Below are positions 45,066-58,152 of a DNA stretch of 64,000 nt, one piece after another; the stretch's first letter is position 1, and each line of letters begins with the position of its first letter. Origin of the DNA: Aulostomus chinensis (taxonomy: Eukaryota; Chordata; Actinopteri; Syngnathiformes; Aulostomidae); contig JBBMOA010000013.1 in the NCBI GenBank assembly GCA_037954235.1, positions 15,152,001-15,216,000 on the forward strand, in the 5' to 3' direction. Under the pieces are notes generated by a model that saw only the letters and a list, made by a program, of their open reading frames with translations, was not told the DNA's origin and did no database searches. The position numbers were made by a program, and so were the translations under genes.

Positions 45066-45085
45066 ATCACTTGGTGTCAGTATAA
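45066..45085 (+). promoter_or_regulatory. V15 promoter element (CSE, CTCF-like)
   Basis: ATCACTTGGTGTCAGTATAA, 240 bp before the V15 ATG. Confidence 0.78.
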
Positions 45086-45324
45086 CGACGAACACTGCTT
45101 TTCTAACGCTGACGTCAGATAGACCCACCCACGTTCCCCTCACAACGAAGCCTTTCCTGGGAAGAGCCTGAATTACACTAAAGCTCGGAAGAGATTCCTG
45201 ACGCTCCGGTGGATCCTGTCAGACGATGACCGCGGATGCGGAGGAGGAATCTCAAGGCAGTGGACGAGCAGAGCTCATTCAAGGGTTTTTAAAAAATCTC
45301 TTTTAGACGTTTCATCCTCGCGTC

Positions 45325-47685
45325 ATGGAACAAAGGCGACGGCAGACACGCAGAGGGCGGCCAGTGTGGGTTGTCTACACGGTGGTTTTGGCCACGTTTT
45401 GTTGCGGAGCTTCAGGGCAATTTCGATATTCTATTCCCGAGGAAGTGAAGGAAGGAGCTGCTGTTGGAAATATCGCGAAGGATTTAGGTCTGGATAAGAC
45501 CACGCTGAGAGAGAGGGGCTACCGTATTGTCTACGGCTCTAACGAGCCTCCGTTTCGAGTCAATCAAGACGACGGCATCTTGTATGTGAACCGTAAAATC
45601 GACAGAGAGGAGGTGTGCGATCGGAGCAAGGTTTGTCTCATCGAACTAAAAACGGTTTTGGAAAACCCGCTAGAGGTCCACTACGTGTCGGTGGAGGTTC
45701 TGGATGTGAACGATCACGCGCCGAGCTTCCCCGAGCCTGAAAAGCTATTGGAGATCTCTGAGTCCGCGTTACCTGGAGCGAGGTTTCAGCTGCAGGCTGC
45801 TCGTGATGCTGACAGTGGCTCATTATCCGTCCAGCAGTATAAGCTGAGCCACAATGAACACTTCCGTTTGGAGGTGAAAGACCGCGGCGAGAACCGTAAA
45901 ACTCCCAGTTTGATTCTTCAAAAGTCGCTGGATAGAGAATCCATCAAGACGCACGAGCTACTACTAACAGCCACGGACGGAGGGAAACCTCCTCGGTCCG
46001 GTAACATGACGATAATTGTGGAGGTTTCTGATGTCAATGATAATCCCCCAGTTTTCACCCAGGACTCCTATACGGTGCAGCTGAGGGAGAATTCTCCTCT
46101 GGGTACGGCCGTTATTCAAGTCAATGCAACTGATTTAGATGAGGGCTTAAATGGGGAAGTTCTCTATTCATTTGGCAATGACGTGGATGCTCAGGCGCGT
46201 GCACGTTTTGATTTAAACCCAGTGACCGGACTGGTTACTGTGGCGGGGGCGATAGATTTTGAAGAGTGTAGCAGATATGAAATCGACATCCAGGCGTCTG
46301 ATAAAGCAGTAGCGACTCTGACCACGGATAAAAGCGTCATTATTCACATCGTTGACGTGAACGACAACGCACCAGAGATTGAAGTGACGTCATTTTCAGA
46401 CGCACTCCCTGAAGATTCAAAACCAGGAACCACTGTTGCCTTGATTAGTATAAAAGATTCAGACTCCGGTCTCAACGGAAAAGTTATGTGTAACATAAGT
46501 CCAGATGTTCCCTTCATGCTTACTCCATCTTTACAAAACAACATGTATTCTCTGGTCACCAAGTCACTCTTGGACAGAGAACAACAATCACAGTATGAAG
46601 TAACAATCATCGCTAAAGACGCAGGTGAACCATCGATGTCATCTGATAAAACAATCAGAATTGTTGTGTCAGATGTGAATGACAACAGTCCAGAGTTTTC
46701 ACAGAACCCGTATACTTTCTATATCACTGAGAATAACAAGCCGGGAGCTTCTATTCTATCAGTGACAGCGAGGGATCGAGATCAAGGAAGCAACGCACAG
46801 ATTGAATATCAGATATTCAGAGACAGAAGTCGAGAGCATCTGCTGAGCTCATTTCTAAACATCAATCCAGAGACTGGAGACATTTCAGCTCTAAAAAGTT
46901 TTGACTTTGAGACCCTGAAAACGTTCCAGTTCCAAGTGGTGGCCTCAGATTCTGGATCTCCTTCGCTGAGCAGCAACGTGACAGTGAAGGTGTTCATTCT
47001 GGATCAGAACGACAACGCTCCCGTCATCCTGTATCCAGTCAGCTCCAACGGTTCTGCTGAAGGTGTGGAGGAGATTCCCCGCAATGTCAACGTAGGACAC
47101 TTGGTGACTAAAGTGCGAGCCTATGACGCTGATATAGGATATAACGGCTGGTTGCTGTTTTCACTGCAGGAAGTGAGTGAGCACAGTCTCTTTGCTTTGG
47201 ACCGCTACACAGGACAGATCAGGACACTGCGCTCATTCACAGAGACAGACGAGGCTGAGCAGAAACTCATCATACTGGTCAAAGACAATGGCAACGTCTC
47301 CCTGTCAGCAACAGCGACTGTGCTGCTGAAAGTTGTGGAGCCCAAAGAGGCTTTTGCTGCTTCTGATCTTCAGAGCTCAGCTAAAGTTGAGGAGGACAGT
47401 CACGTGACCTTTTACCTGATCATCACTTTGGGCTCCGTCTCTCTGCTTTTCCTCATCAGCATGGTGGTGCTGATAGCAATGCAGTGCTCCAAGAGCACCG
47501 ACTACACTTCCAAATACCTCCAAGACGCTAATTATGATGGCACGCTGTGTCACAGCATCCAGTACAGATCAGGAGACAAACGCTACATGTTAGTGGGGCC
47601 CAGGATGAGTATAGGATCTACTATAGTCCCGGGCAGCCACGCCAACACTCTGGTGCTGCCTGACAGGAGGAGAACTTCTGAGGAG
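45325..47685 (+). CDS. Clustered protocadherin (alpha-type) variable exon V15
   Basis: 787 codons, ATG 45325 to donor GAG|GTAAGA at 47686. Signal peptide about 1-31 (cut before QFRYS). EC1 loop C-DRSKV-C then IELKTVLENP, a hybrid of the two subfamily signatures. Boundary motifs: DVNDHAPSF, DVNDNPPVF, DVNDNAPEI, DVNDNSPEF, DQNDNAPVI. EC3 has an extra free cysteine in FEECSRYEID. EC5 carries private DRDQGSNAQIEYQIFRDRS. The helix is about 696-719 (LIITLGS). Its 3' tract combines AGCACCGACTAC (also V2, V11) with GTGACCTTTTAC (also V4, V7, V19). TGACGTCA is at 46385-46392. Confidence 0.95.
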
Positions 47686-48645
47686 GTAAGATAGATGGAC
47701 CATTTTTGTTTGTGTCATGTGAGTGTGTGGATATGACATCTGAATTTCTTCATTTCAATAACAGACAATTGATGGTTCATCTGTCAGTGAGATGGGTTTG
47801 TTTTTAATGTCTGCATAAGAAAGACATTTGTGTAAAAATTTCAGCATCAAAAAAATTTGTGTGCAAGTCGATGACATGCAGATCTGAACCTTTTGCCGAA
47901 GAGCTCCTGATGTCTGATCGATCCTGGCTGCACATTGTCATGTATTCTCTCATGATCTTTTAAAAATGGACTGCGCGTTCAGCCTCATGAGATTGTCGCG
48001 TTCCACGGTGCTGAAACGTTCTCGCAAGGGTTGCTGCTTGACTCCAGGCTGTCTGCAAAAACAAGGCTTTCATACGATCCTCCATGATAATAAACAAGCG
48101 TTTAACACAATAAACTGTTTTTTAGGACTTCACGAGGTGTTATAGGAGCAGTTTACATCGGTAGCGTCTTGAAGACAATTGCTTTGCTTTGGATTTTTTG
48201 CTGGTTTCTGTGGCAGCTTCTCTGTTGTATGACTGCATTTGTTTTTCTTGTTTAGAATTCGGTTGTTTTAATACGCATTATGATACAAATTCATATGAAC
48301 CTCCCTCTGTCAGCGCCTTTCAAGCTTTACGCTCCTTTGGTGAGTTAAAATAGCTCACGAGAAAAAAAAAAAAAAAAAAGCTGACTTGTCCCGGACATCA
48401 AATCAACCTTCAGTTTGATCAGCGTCTTAACCAAGGAGCAACAACCGCACGTAACTTATCCAATTTCCCAGTGTGAAGCAGCAGAACTGCGCCTCTGCTT
48501 TGCTGACATTTTTGAGGGACAGTCAGTTTCTCTCTTTCACGCACTCTAGTAACTTTACGCACAGCTTCCCCTTGACTTTACCAGGAACTCGAGTTGACAC
48601 AACGTGCTGTCGATGTTCCTCAACTTTTCTGCAATGAGGGATTGC
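47686..48645 (+). other. Spacer V15-V16
   Basis: Non-coding, with one RE1-like site and an A(18) run at 48362-48379. No recognisable retroelement body precedes the A run. Confidence 0.6.
47995..48015 (-). promoter_or_regulatory. RE1/NRSE-like site
   Basis: The + strand has CGCGTTCCACGGTGCTGAA. The TTCAGCACC half is perfect and the other half has two changes (GTTCC for TGTCC). Confidence 0.62.
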
Positions 48646-48665
48646 GTCGCATGGTGCCAGTGTGG
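48646..48665 (+). promoter_or_regulatory. V16 promoter element (CSE, CTCF-like)
   Basis: GTCGCATGGTGCCAGTGTGG. The GCATGGTG start is shared with V18 and V19. It is 242 bp before the V16 ATG. Confidence 0.72.
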
Positions 48666-48906
48666 TATAACAAGTCTGCATTGGACGACGTCATGGTTTC
48701 AGTGCTTGCCTCTTCCACCTCGAGACACACTCGTGCTCCAACACCGGCGGGATCGCGTCTTTGTCTGTTCTGCGGATACGGACAGTTTGCTCCGATTTCT
48801 GATGAAGTAGCTGGACGAGCACTGGTATGGGACATTGATTGACGTTTATACGAAGCAGTTATCGTTCCTCTGGCTGATGGATGACTAATTTTTTTCTGGA
48901 TTAACC

Positions 48907-51261
48907 ATGGAACAAAGAGGCGAGCCGCGGTGGAAAACAGGGTCTCTGGTCGGCTGCACGGTTGCGGTGCTTTTGTGGAGTGTGACTTCGGCGCAGTTAC
49001 GATATTCCATCTCCGAGGAGGTAAATGAGGGAGCTGTGGTTGGAAACGCAGCCAAAGACCTCGGTTTAGATAAAAACACATTGAAAGACAGAAAATACCG
49101 GATTGTTTCCAGTACAGCAGACCCTCCTTTTCACGTAAATCAAAACGATGGCGTCCTCTATGTGAGCCGAAAGATTGACAGAGAGGAGGAATGCTCGCAG
49201 AGCAGTGGCTGTGTTATAAACCTGAAGACAGTGCTAGAAAGCCCGCTGGAGGTCCACTACATCAGAGTGGAGGTGTTGGACGTGAACGATCATTCTCCCA
49301 GTTTCTCTGAGAACGAGACCATACTCGACATGTCAGAGTCGGTGTTGCCAGGGGCGCGATTTCAGTTGCAAGCTGCGCGTGATAGAGATAGTGGTCAGTT
49401 TTCCGTTCAGCACTATAAACTCAGTCAAAACGATCACTTTCGATTGGAAGTTAAAGATAAAGGAGATAATGGAAAAATGCCGATATTAGTTGTTCAAAAA
49501 TCCTTAGACAGGGAGACTGCAGGAAACTACTCATTATTACTAACCGCTCTGGACGGAGGGAAACCTCCGAGATCAGGTGACATGAAGATTCTAGTCAACG
49601 TTTTAGATGTGAACGATAACGCGCCTGTTTTTTCTAAAGATGTTTATTCAGTGATGCTCGATGAAAACGCTCCGTTAGGAACAACAGTCATTCAAGTGAA
49701 TGCGACTGATTCAGATGAAGGAACAAACGGAGAAGTCGTTTATTCCTTCACTAAGGGTACACATCAAAATATTCTAAAACTGTTTGATATCACACCAAAC
49801 AATGGAGAAATTATCGTGAAAGGACTAATAGACTACGAGGAGAAGGATAACTTTGAAATAGAAATTCAAGCATCAGATAAAGGATTTGCCCCGCTCACGA
49901 CAGAAAAAAGCGTCATTATCAAGGTGGTTGACGTAAATGACAACGCACCTGAGATCGAAGTGACGTCATTTGCCAGCTCAGTCCCTGAGGACTCCAGACC
50001 TGGAACTACAGTTGCTCTGATCAGTGTCAATGACTTGGACTCTGGTCTGAATGGAAAAGTTCTTTGCTCCGTAGATGAAGATGTTCCTTTTACTTTGTCA
50101 CCATCACTACAAGACAAAATGTACTCACTAGTAACTAAATCAGCTCTGGACAGAGAGAAGCAGCATGGATATGAGCTGACAATTGTAGCAAGAGATGCTG
50201 GTCAGCCTCCGTTATCATCTGAGAGGACAATAAGTGTTGTGGTGGCAGATGTGAATGACAACAGTCCCGAGTTTTTACTCAGTCCCTATACTTTCTATGT
50301 CCCTGAAGGCAACGGCGCAGGAGCCTCTGTCTTCTCTGTTAAAGCTTTTGATCGAGATGAAAATGAAAATGCTGTGATTTCCTATCACATCTTAAGAGAT
50401 GGAAGAGATGAGAATAAACTGGCTTCCTTCCTGAGTATAAACAGTGAAACTGGAGACATTTCAGCTCTGAGGAGTTTTGACTTTGAGACCCTGAAAACGT
50501 TCCAGTTCCAAGTGGTGGCCTCAGATTCTGGATCTCCTTCACTGAGCAGCAACGTGACAGTGAAGGTGTTCATTCTGGATCAGAACGACAACGCTCCCGT
50601 CATCCTGTATCCAGTCAGCTCCAACGGTTCTGCTGAAGGTGTGGAGGAGATTCCCCGCAATGTCAACGTAGGACACTTGGTGACTAAAGTGCGAGCCTAT
50701 GACGCTGATATAGGATATAACGGCTGGTTGCTGTTTTCACTGCAGGAAGTGAGTGAGCACAGTCTCTTTGCTTTGGACCGCTACACAGGACAGATCAGGA
50801 CACTGCGCTCATTCACAGAGACAGACGAGGCTGAGCAGAAACTCATCATACTGGTCAAAGACAATGGCAACGTCTCCCTGTCAGCAACAGCGACTGTGCT
50901 GCTGAAAGTTGTGGAGCCCAAAGAGGCTTTTGCTGCTTCTGATCTTCAGAGCTCAGCTAAAGTTGAGGAGGACAGTCACGTGACTTTTTACCTGATGATC
51001 ACTTTGGGCTCCGTCTCTCTGCTTTTCCTCATCAGCATGGTGGTGCTGATAGCAATGCAGTGCTCCAAGAGCACAGACTACACTTCCAAATACCTCCAAG
51101 ACGCTAATTATGATGGCACGCTGTGTCACAGCATCCAGTACAGATCAGGAGACAAACGCTACATGTTAGTGGGGCCCAGGATGAGTATAGGATCTACTAT
51201 AGTCCCGGGCAGCCACGCCAACACTCTGGTGCTGCCTGACAGGAGATCTGCAACTGCAGAG
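48907..51261 (+). CDS. Clustered protocadherin (alpha-type) variable exon V16
   Basis: 785 codons, ATG 48907 to donor GAG|GTAAGA at 51262. Signal peptide about 1-29 (cut before QLRYS). EC1 loop C-SQSSG-C; the calcium-linker line reads DMSESVLPGA. The helix is about 694-717. From the end of EC3 (KSVIIKVVDVNDNAPEIEV) through EC4, EC5 and EC6 it is nearly identical to V18 and V19, while EC1 to mid-EC3 differ, apart from a shared block (SKDVYSVMLDENAPLGTT). The extreme C-terminus differs from all other exons: RRSATAE before the donor instead of RRRTSEE, from about 12 changed bases just before the splice site. TGACGTCA is at 49961-49968. Confidence 0.95.
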
Positions 51262-51829
51262 GTAAGACATGTTTCAAGCTATCAGTCGGCTGGTGCAGAT
51301 TCGTTTTTTTAAAACATAAATAATCACACTTTTGACCCTGAGATGGCTTCACAATGAATGAACATATGTTGTTTTTTGAAGCAGCTTTCATGGTCGTCCA
51401 TCTTACAGGAAGTTTTCATTGTAGAATAATGAAAACTTCAGAATATGTGGTTTCATATCACATAATCTCGTCAGTTACCATGGAGATAAGACTGCCTTGT
51501 GGGACCCTTTTCCTCCAGCAGTAGCACAATGCAGTTTTAGAAATTTTGCAAACTGTGAATCTGCATTGAGAGCAAGATCCTCTTGATGCTATAAGGTTTG
51601 TTTGTTTGTGGTCTCTCCTCATAAAACTTGAATATGTAATTTGATCAGTGTTGGATTCAGTGCCATGGTCCAGTAGCTTGGTTTACCTGAAATGCAGAAG
51701 AGTATTTTCTCAGCCAAATATTTAACACAGATGTTTGGATTGTTGAATGAGGGAATGTCCAGCAGAGGATACATTTCAAGATTGTGTTGGATGTGTTGAA
51801 CGGCTGTGTTTTGTGTGAGTCACTTTTCG
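51262..51829 (+). other. Spacer V16-V17 without a recognisable RE1
   Basis: Non-coding. No RE1, repeat or gene recognised. Confidence 0.55.
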
Positions 51830-51849
51830 AACGCTAGGTGTCAGTATAG
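51830..51849 (+). promoter_or_regulatory. V17 promoter element (CSE, CTCF-like)
   Basis: AACGCTAGGTGTCAGTATAG, 234 bp before the V17 ATG. Confidence 0.78.
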
Positions 51850-52082
51850 CTCAGTCATTGCAGGGAGTTTCCAGGACGAGACGTCACCGGCTTTCTCGAA
51901 CCGATCGCCTGATTTTTCCTCAAATGGCAAACTGGGCGCATCGCATGTGGCAGCGTCGTGTCTGTTTTCGTTGGATTATTTGAAATACGACGCAGCCACT
52001 GAGCTCGGTCAGTGCTCTGACGTAATAATTCTCATTCATACTTCCACGGATGTGAAGGACGATTCTTTATCTCCAGTGAGTC

Positions 52083-54428
52083 ATGGAACAAAGAGGACGC
52101 AGAGAACGGAGGGAGCGCTGGTGCTTCTTCATGCTCGTTCTCTGGAGCGGAGCATCGGCGCAGATCAGGTATTCGATATCAGAGGAGGTTCAAGACGGGA
52201 CGGTCGTTGGGAACATCGCGAAAGATCTGGGTCTCGATAAGAGCGCACTGAAAGACAGAGGGTCCCGCATCGTCGCTGGTTTGACTGAGGCCTTATTTCA
52301 GGTGAATCAGGATGACGGTGTCTTGTACGTGAAAAGAAGAATAGACAGGGAGGAGGTCTGCGAGCGTAGCAGCCCCTGTGTGATCAACCTGAAAACCGTG
52401 CTAGAAAACCCGTTGGAGATTCACTACGTTACAGTGGAGATACTGGACATAAATGACCACTCGCCGGTTTTTCCAGAAAAAGAAAAGAGGCTGGAAATAT
52501 CTGAGTCGGCCGTGCCAGGAGCGCGATTTCAGCTGCAGGCTGCCCGAGACCCTGATGTAGGCCAGTTCTCCGTTCAGCAGTATAAACTCAGCCACAACGA
52601 ATATTTTAGGGTAGAAGTGAAAGACAGAGGCGAAGACCGTAAAGTGCCGTTTTTAGTTCTGCAGAAGCAGCTCGACAGAGAGACGGCTGGGAAACACAGG
52701 CTTCGTCTAACAGCCGCCGATGGAGGCAAACCCGCCAAATCAGGTTCTATAGACATAATTGTGGATGTCATTGACGTCAACGACAACTCTCCCGTGTTCA
52801 CCAAAGAGTTTTATTCCGCTACACTCCAGGAAAACGTCCCGGCTGGTACTCTCGTGATCCAGGTGAATGCTACAGATCTCGACTTGGGGGCAAACGGCGA
52901 AATACTTTATTCATTTGGTGACGAGGTGGATTTAAAGCTGATGGATCTCTTTAGTCTTGATCCGAACACCGGTGAAATTAAAGTAGCAGGTGGGATTGAT
53001 TTCGAGGAAAGTAAGAGCTACGAGATTGACATCCAGGCGTCTGACAAAGGACACGTTCCTCTCACGACTGATAGGAGTGTTAGGATAACAGTCATCGATG
53101 TAAATGATAACGCTCCTGAGATAGAAGTGACGTCATTCTCCAGCTCCATCAAGGAGGATTCAAAGATCGGAACTACAGTGGCCCTGATCAGCGTCAGTGA
53201 TTTAGACTCAGGGATCAATGGTAAAGTTATTTGCACAATCAACCAAGACGTTCCTTTTACTTTGTCCCCGTCATTACAGGATAACATGTATGCCGTTGTT
53301 ACCAAGTCACCGTTGGACAGAGAAAGCGTTTCTCAGTTTGAGGTAACAATAGTTGCGAAGGATTCAGGTGACCCACAGTTTTCTTCTGAAAAGACCATAA
53401 ACGTTGTTGTATCAGATGTGAATGACAACAGTCCAGAGTTCTCATTAAGCCCCTACACTTTTTATATAACTGAGAACAACAGCCCTGGAGCCTCTGTGTT
53501 TTCAGTGAAAGCCTCTGATCAGGATGAAGGTGATAATGCTCTAATTTCATATCAGATTTTTAGAGATGCAAATGGAGACAACAAATTGTCCTCATTTCTA
53601 AACATCAACCCTGAGACTGGAGACATAATGGCGCTGAAAAGTTTTGACTTTGAGACCCTGAAAACGTTCCAGTTCCACGTGGTGGCCTCAGATTCTGGAT
53701 CTCCTTCACTGAGCAGCAACGTGACAGTGAAGGTGTTCATTCTGGATCAGAACGACAACGCTCCCGTCATCCTGTATCCAGTCAGCTCCAACGGTTCTGC
53801 TGAAGGTGTGGAGGAGATTCCCCGCAATGTCAACGTAGGACACTTGGTGACTAAAGTGCGAGCCTATGACGCTGATATAGGATATAACGGCTGGTTGCTG
53901 TTTTCACTGCAGGAAGTGAGTGAGCACAGTCTCTTTGCTTTGGACCGCTACACAGGACAGATCAGGACACTGCGCTCATTCACAGAGACAGACGAGGCTG
54001 AGCAGAAACTCATCATACTGGTCAAAGACAATGGCAACGTCTCCCTGTCAGCAACAGCGACTGTGCTGCTGAAAGTTGTGGAGCCCAAAGAGGCTTTTGC
54101 TGCTTCTGATCTTCAGAGCTCAGCTAAAGTTGAGGAGGACAGTCACGTGACTTTTTACCTGATGATCACTTTGGGCTCCGTCTCTCTGCTTTTCCTCATC
54201 AGCATGGTGGTGCTGATAGCAATGCAGTGCTCCAAGAGCACAGACTACACTTCCAAATACCTCCAAGACGCTAATTATGATGGCACGCTGTGTCACAGCA
54301 TCCAGTACAGATCAGGAGACAAACGCTACATGTTAGTGGGGCCCAGGATGAGTATAGGATCTACTATAGTCCCGGGCAGCCACGCCAACACTCTGGTGCT
54401 GCCTGACAGGAGGAGAACTTCTGAGGAG
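52083..54428 (+). CDS. Clustered protocadherin (alpha-type) variable exon V17
   Basis: 782 codons, ATG 52083 to donor GAG|GTAAGA at 54429. Signal peptide about 1-26 (cut before QIRYS). EC1 loop C-ERSSP-C then INLKTVLENP. Boundary motifs: DINDHSPVF, DVNDNSPVF, DVNDNAPEI, DVNDNSPEF, DQNDNAPVI. EC1-EC5 have no close duplicate in the window, unlike its neighbours V16 and V18. The start of the shared tract is altered: it reads GDIMALKSF instead of GDISALKSF, and FQFHVVASD instead of FQFQVVASD. So the homogenised tract effectively begins later here. The helix is about 691-714. TGACGTCA is at 53128-53135. Confidence 0.95.
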
Positions 54429-55545
54429 GTAAGAAATGCTACCAGCATTTTTGAAAAGTGAAAATATGCAGATAGCTTGGCACAGTAGTCTCTGTCCAAA
54501 ATAAACTTGCTTCTATCACTATGAAGAAAAAACTTTTTAAAACAAAAACAGATTTTTATTGAGACCATTCGAATGTTTCATTCAAAAAAATACAATTAAA
54601 ATTAGCACATGAAAAGTTATTGCATTCACATTTTTTAATGTTTCCCTCTGTGTCATTCAAATAAGAAGGAATTAAAACATGCAAATTCAAGATTGTGGTT
54701 GAGATAACTTGAACATGGTCCTGAAAAGTCAGAATGTCTTATCAGAGTTTCACCTGAATGGAAATAAGCATTTTATAATTTCCTGGAGTGGGACGTGGTT
54801 GTCAATCACTCCCCGTGCATCACACTGTTGTAATCATAGAATTTAGTTCACGGAATAATGCCATGATTAAATATTAAAAGTTAACCAACATTTTATTGGT
54901 GACGTGTCAGAAACTTGAATGAATTTGAAGAGCTTTGCTGATTTTTTTGACTTGTTGCTATTGAAGAAATAGTGCCGGCCATGATGTGATGACTGCTTGT
55001 AGCTGATCCAAGTTCAAGGTTTGGTGGATTGAGGGTTGGATTTTTTGTGGTGGTAGCAGTTCAGATCACGTTGATTGAAGTTAGTAAGATGAGGAGACGC
55101 AAACTTCAAGAAAGGAAGAGCGGATTGATTTGAGATGCAGACGTGTTACATCAGCAGTGTCACACATGATAGACGAACACACTGAAATATGACCCGACGT
55201 GTCAGGACGGAAAGCTCCACGATTCTACAGTTAATGGTGTATAACTGTGTCATAAAACACTGACATTTCTACCAGATAAAGTCACGCTGAGGTGCAGTTG
55301 GCTGAATTCACTGTCCTTGGTGCTGAAAGTGTCTCATTGTCCGTTGAGTTCTGTTCACCAACTGTAACACAAATCATCTGACGTCACATGTAACGCAGTC
55401 CATGAAGGAAGTTTATTTGATGGAAATTTTGTGCGCACCAGTTTATCGTTTAATCCCTCAGCTACTTTTGTGCGATCCACAATTTTACAGAACTATTCCC
55501 AGACTGTCCGAAACGCTCTGGCGTTCGTTCTCCGAGGGACGTTTG
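54429..55545 (+). other. Spacer V17-V18
   Basis: About 1.1 kb, AT-rich in its first half, with one good RE1. No coding similarity. Confidence 0.6.
55307..55327 (-). promoter_or_regulatory. RE1/NRSE site, strong
   Basis: The + strand reads CACTGTCCTTGGTGCTGAA, 477 bp before the V18 ATG. Confidence 0.8.
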
Positions 55546-55565
55546 GGCGCATGGTGTCAGTCTAA
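55546..55565 (+). promoter_or_regulatory. V18 promoter element (CSE, CTCF-like)
   Basis: GGCGCATGGTGTCAGTCTAA, 239 bp before the V18 ATG. Confidence 0.76.
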
Positions 55566-55803
55566 CGTAAGAAGTCAGCAGTTCCACAGCAGCTCGTCGT
55601 CACAGCCCTTTGGTTCCTCCCCTTAAACATCGCCCTCCCCCTGATATCAGCGCAGTCCCTCACAGCGTATTGTGTCCTTGCTGGACTCCAGGTTACAACC
55701 ATTTCTGCAGGAGGAAGGTTGATTTCAACGACATGGGAAGCGCGAGATTCTATTCTTGAAAGAGGGTTCTCATGATGGACTGCTGCACTTTTCTGGTTTA
55801 ATC

Positions 55804-58152
55804 ATGGAACAAAGAAGATCCGACCCAATGAGGCGTCTGGCCGGGTGTGTGGCTGCTGCGCTTTTGTTGAACGTAGCTTCGGCCCAGATACGATATTCGG
55901 TCTCCGAGGAAGTTAACGAAGGAACGGTGGTTGGGAATATAGCAAAGGACCTGGGATTAGATAAAGGAACGTTGAAGGAGAGGAAGTACCGCGTGGTGTC
56001 GAGCAACCCGGACCCGCTTTTCCATGTGAATCAAAACGACGGCGTCCTGTACGTCAGCCGCAAGATTGACAGAGAGGAGGTGTGCGCGCAGAGCAGTCGG
56101 TGTCTACTGAATCTAAAAACCGTGCTAGAAAACCCACTGGAGGTTCACTATGTTGGAGTGGAGGTGCTGGATGTGAACGATCATTCTCCCAGTTTCCCAG
56201 AGGAAGAAACAAAGCTGGAGATTTCAGAGTCGGTGTTGCCCGGAGTGAGAATTCAGTTACAAGCAGCGCGGGATCCGGACAGTGGTGATTTATCAGTGCA
56301 AAAATATAAACTAACCCAGAGCGATCACTTTCGCCTGGAGGTTAAAGATAAGGGAGATGATGGTAAAATACCTGTATTGGTTGTTCAAAAAGCTTTAGAT
56401 AGAGAGGCCGCGGGAAGCCATTCGTTAGTGCTGACGGCTCTGGACGGAGGGAAACCTCCGAGATCAGGCGAAATTAATATTATAGTCAACGTTTTAGATA
56501 TTAACGATAACGCGCCTGTTTTCTCTAAAGATGTTTATTCAGTGATGCTCGATGAAAACGCTCCGTTAGGAACAACAGTCATTCAAGTGAATGCGACTGA
56601 TTCAGATGAAGGTGCGAACGGAGAAGTCGTTTATTCATTTACCAACCATATCAATCAAAGGTTCTTAAAATTATTTGACATCAAACCGTCAACGGGTGAC
56701 ATAGTTGTGAAAGGTTTAATAGACTACGAAGAGAGAGATAAATATGAGATTGAAATTAGAGCAATGGATAGAGCTCTGGCTCCTCTGGCGACTGAAAAAA
56801 GCGTCATTATCAAGGTGGTTGACGTAAATGACAACGCACCTGAGATCGAAGTGACGTCATTTGCCAGCTCAGTCCCTGAGGATTCCAGACCTGGAACTAC
56901 AGTTGCTCTGATCAGTGTCAATGACTTGGACTCTGGTCTGAATGGAAAAGTTCTTTGCTCCGTAGATGAAGATGTTCCTTTTACTTTGTCACCATCACTA
57001 CAAGACAAAATGTACTCACTAGTCACTAAATCAGCTCTGGACAGAGAGAAGCAGCATGGATATGAGCTGACAATTGTAGCAAGAGATGCTGGTCAGCCTC
57101 CATTATCATCTGAGAGGACAATAAGTGTTGTGGTGGCAGATGTGAATGACAACAGTCCTGAGTTTTTACTCAGTCCCTATACTTTCTATGTCCCTGAAGG
57201 CAACGACGCAGGAGCCTCTGTCTTCTCTGTTAAAGCTTTTGATCGAGATGAGAATGAAAATGCTGTGATTTCCTATCACATCTTAAGAGATGGAAGAGAT
57301 GAGAATAAACTGGCTTCCTTCCTGAGTATAAACAGTGAAACTGGAGACATTTCAGCTCTGAGGAGTTTTGACTTTGAGACCCTGAAAACGTTCCAGTTCC
57401 AAGTGGTGGCCTCAGATTCTGGATCTCCTCCGCTGAGCAGCAACGTGACAGTGAAGGTGTTCATTCTGGATCAGAACGACAACGCTCCTGTCATCCTGTA
57501 TCCAGTCAGCTCCAACGGTTCTGCTGAAGGTGTGGAGGAGATTCCCCGCAATGTCAACGTAGGACACTTGGTGACTAAAGTGCGAGCCTATGACGCTGAT
57601 ATAGGATATAACGGCTGGTTGCTGTTTTCACTGCAGGAAGTGAGTGAGCACAGTCTCTTTGCTTTGGACCGCTACACAGGACAGATCAGGACACTGCGCT
57701 CATTCACAGAGACAGACGAGGCTGAGCAGAAACTCATCATACTGGTCAAAGACAATGGCAACGTCTCCCTGTCAGCAACAGCGACTGTGCTGCTGAAAGT
57801 TGTGGAGCCCAAAGAGGCTTTTGCTGCTTCTGATCTTCAGAGCTCAGCTAAAGTTGAGGAGGACAGTCACGTGACTTTTTACCTGATGATCACTTTGGGC
57901 TCCGTCTCTCTGCTTTTCCTCATCAGCATGGTGGTGCTGATAGCAATGCAGTGCTCCAAGAGCACAGACTACACTTCCAAATACCTCCAGGACGCTAATT
58001 ATGATGGCACGCTGTGTCACAGCATCCAGTACAGATCAGGAGACAAACGCTACATGTTAGTGGGGCCCAGGATGAGTATAGGATCTACTATAGTCCCGGG
58101 CAGCCACGCCAACACTCTGGTGCTGCCTGACAGGAGGAGAACTTCCGAGGAG
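55804..58152 (+). CDS. Clustered protocadherin (alpha-type) variable exon V18
   Basis: 783 codons, ATG 55804 to donor GAG|GTAAGG at 58153. An in-frame near-cognate start 48 bp upstream was not used, because MEQRR is the subfamily start. Signal peptide about 1-27 (cut before QIRYS). EC1 loop C-AQSSR-C. The helix is about 692-715. EC3 has private NHINQRFLKLFDIKPSTGDIVV and RAMDRALAPLATE. From KSVIIKVVDVNDN on it matches V16 and V19 almost exactly. One private change in the shared tract, SGSPPLSS for SGSPSLSS, comes from a single base. TGACGTCA is at 56852-56859. Confidence 0.95.

Noticed and set aside
48362..48379. A(18) run as a possible retroelement or processed-gene tail
   Set aside because: No target-site duplication, body or polyadenylation signal could be recognised next to it. 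It is treated as a simple repeat.
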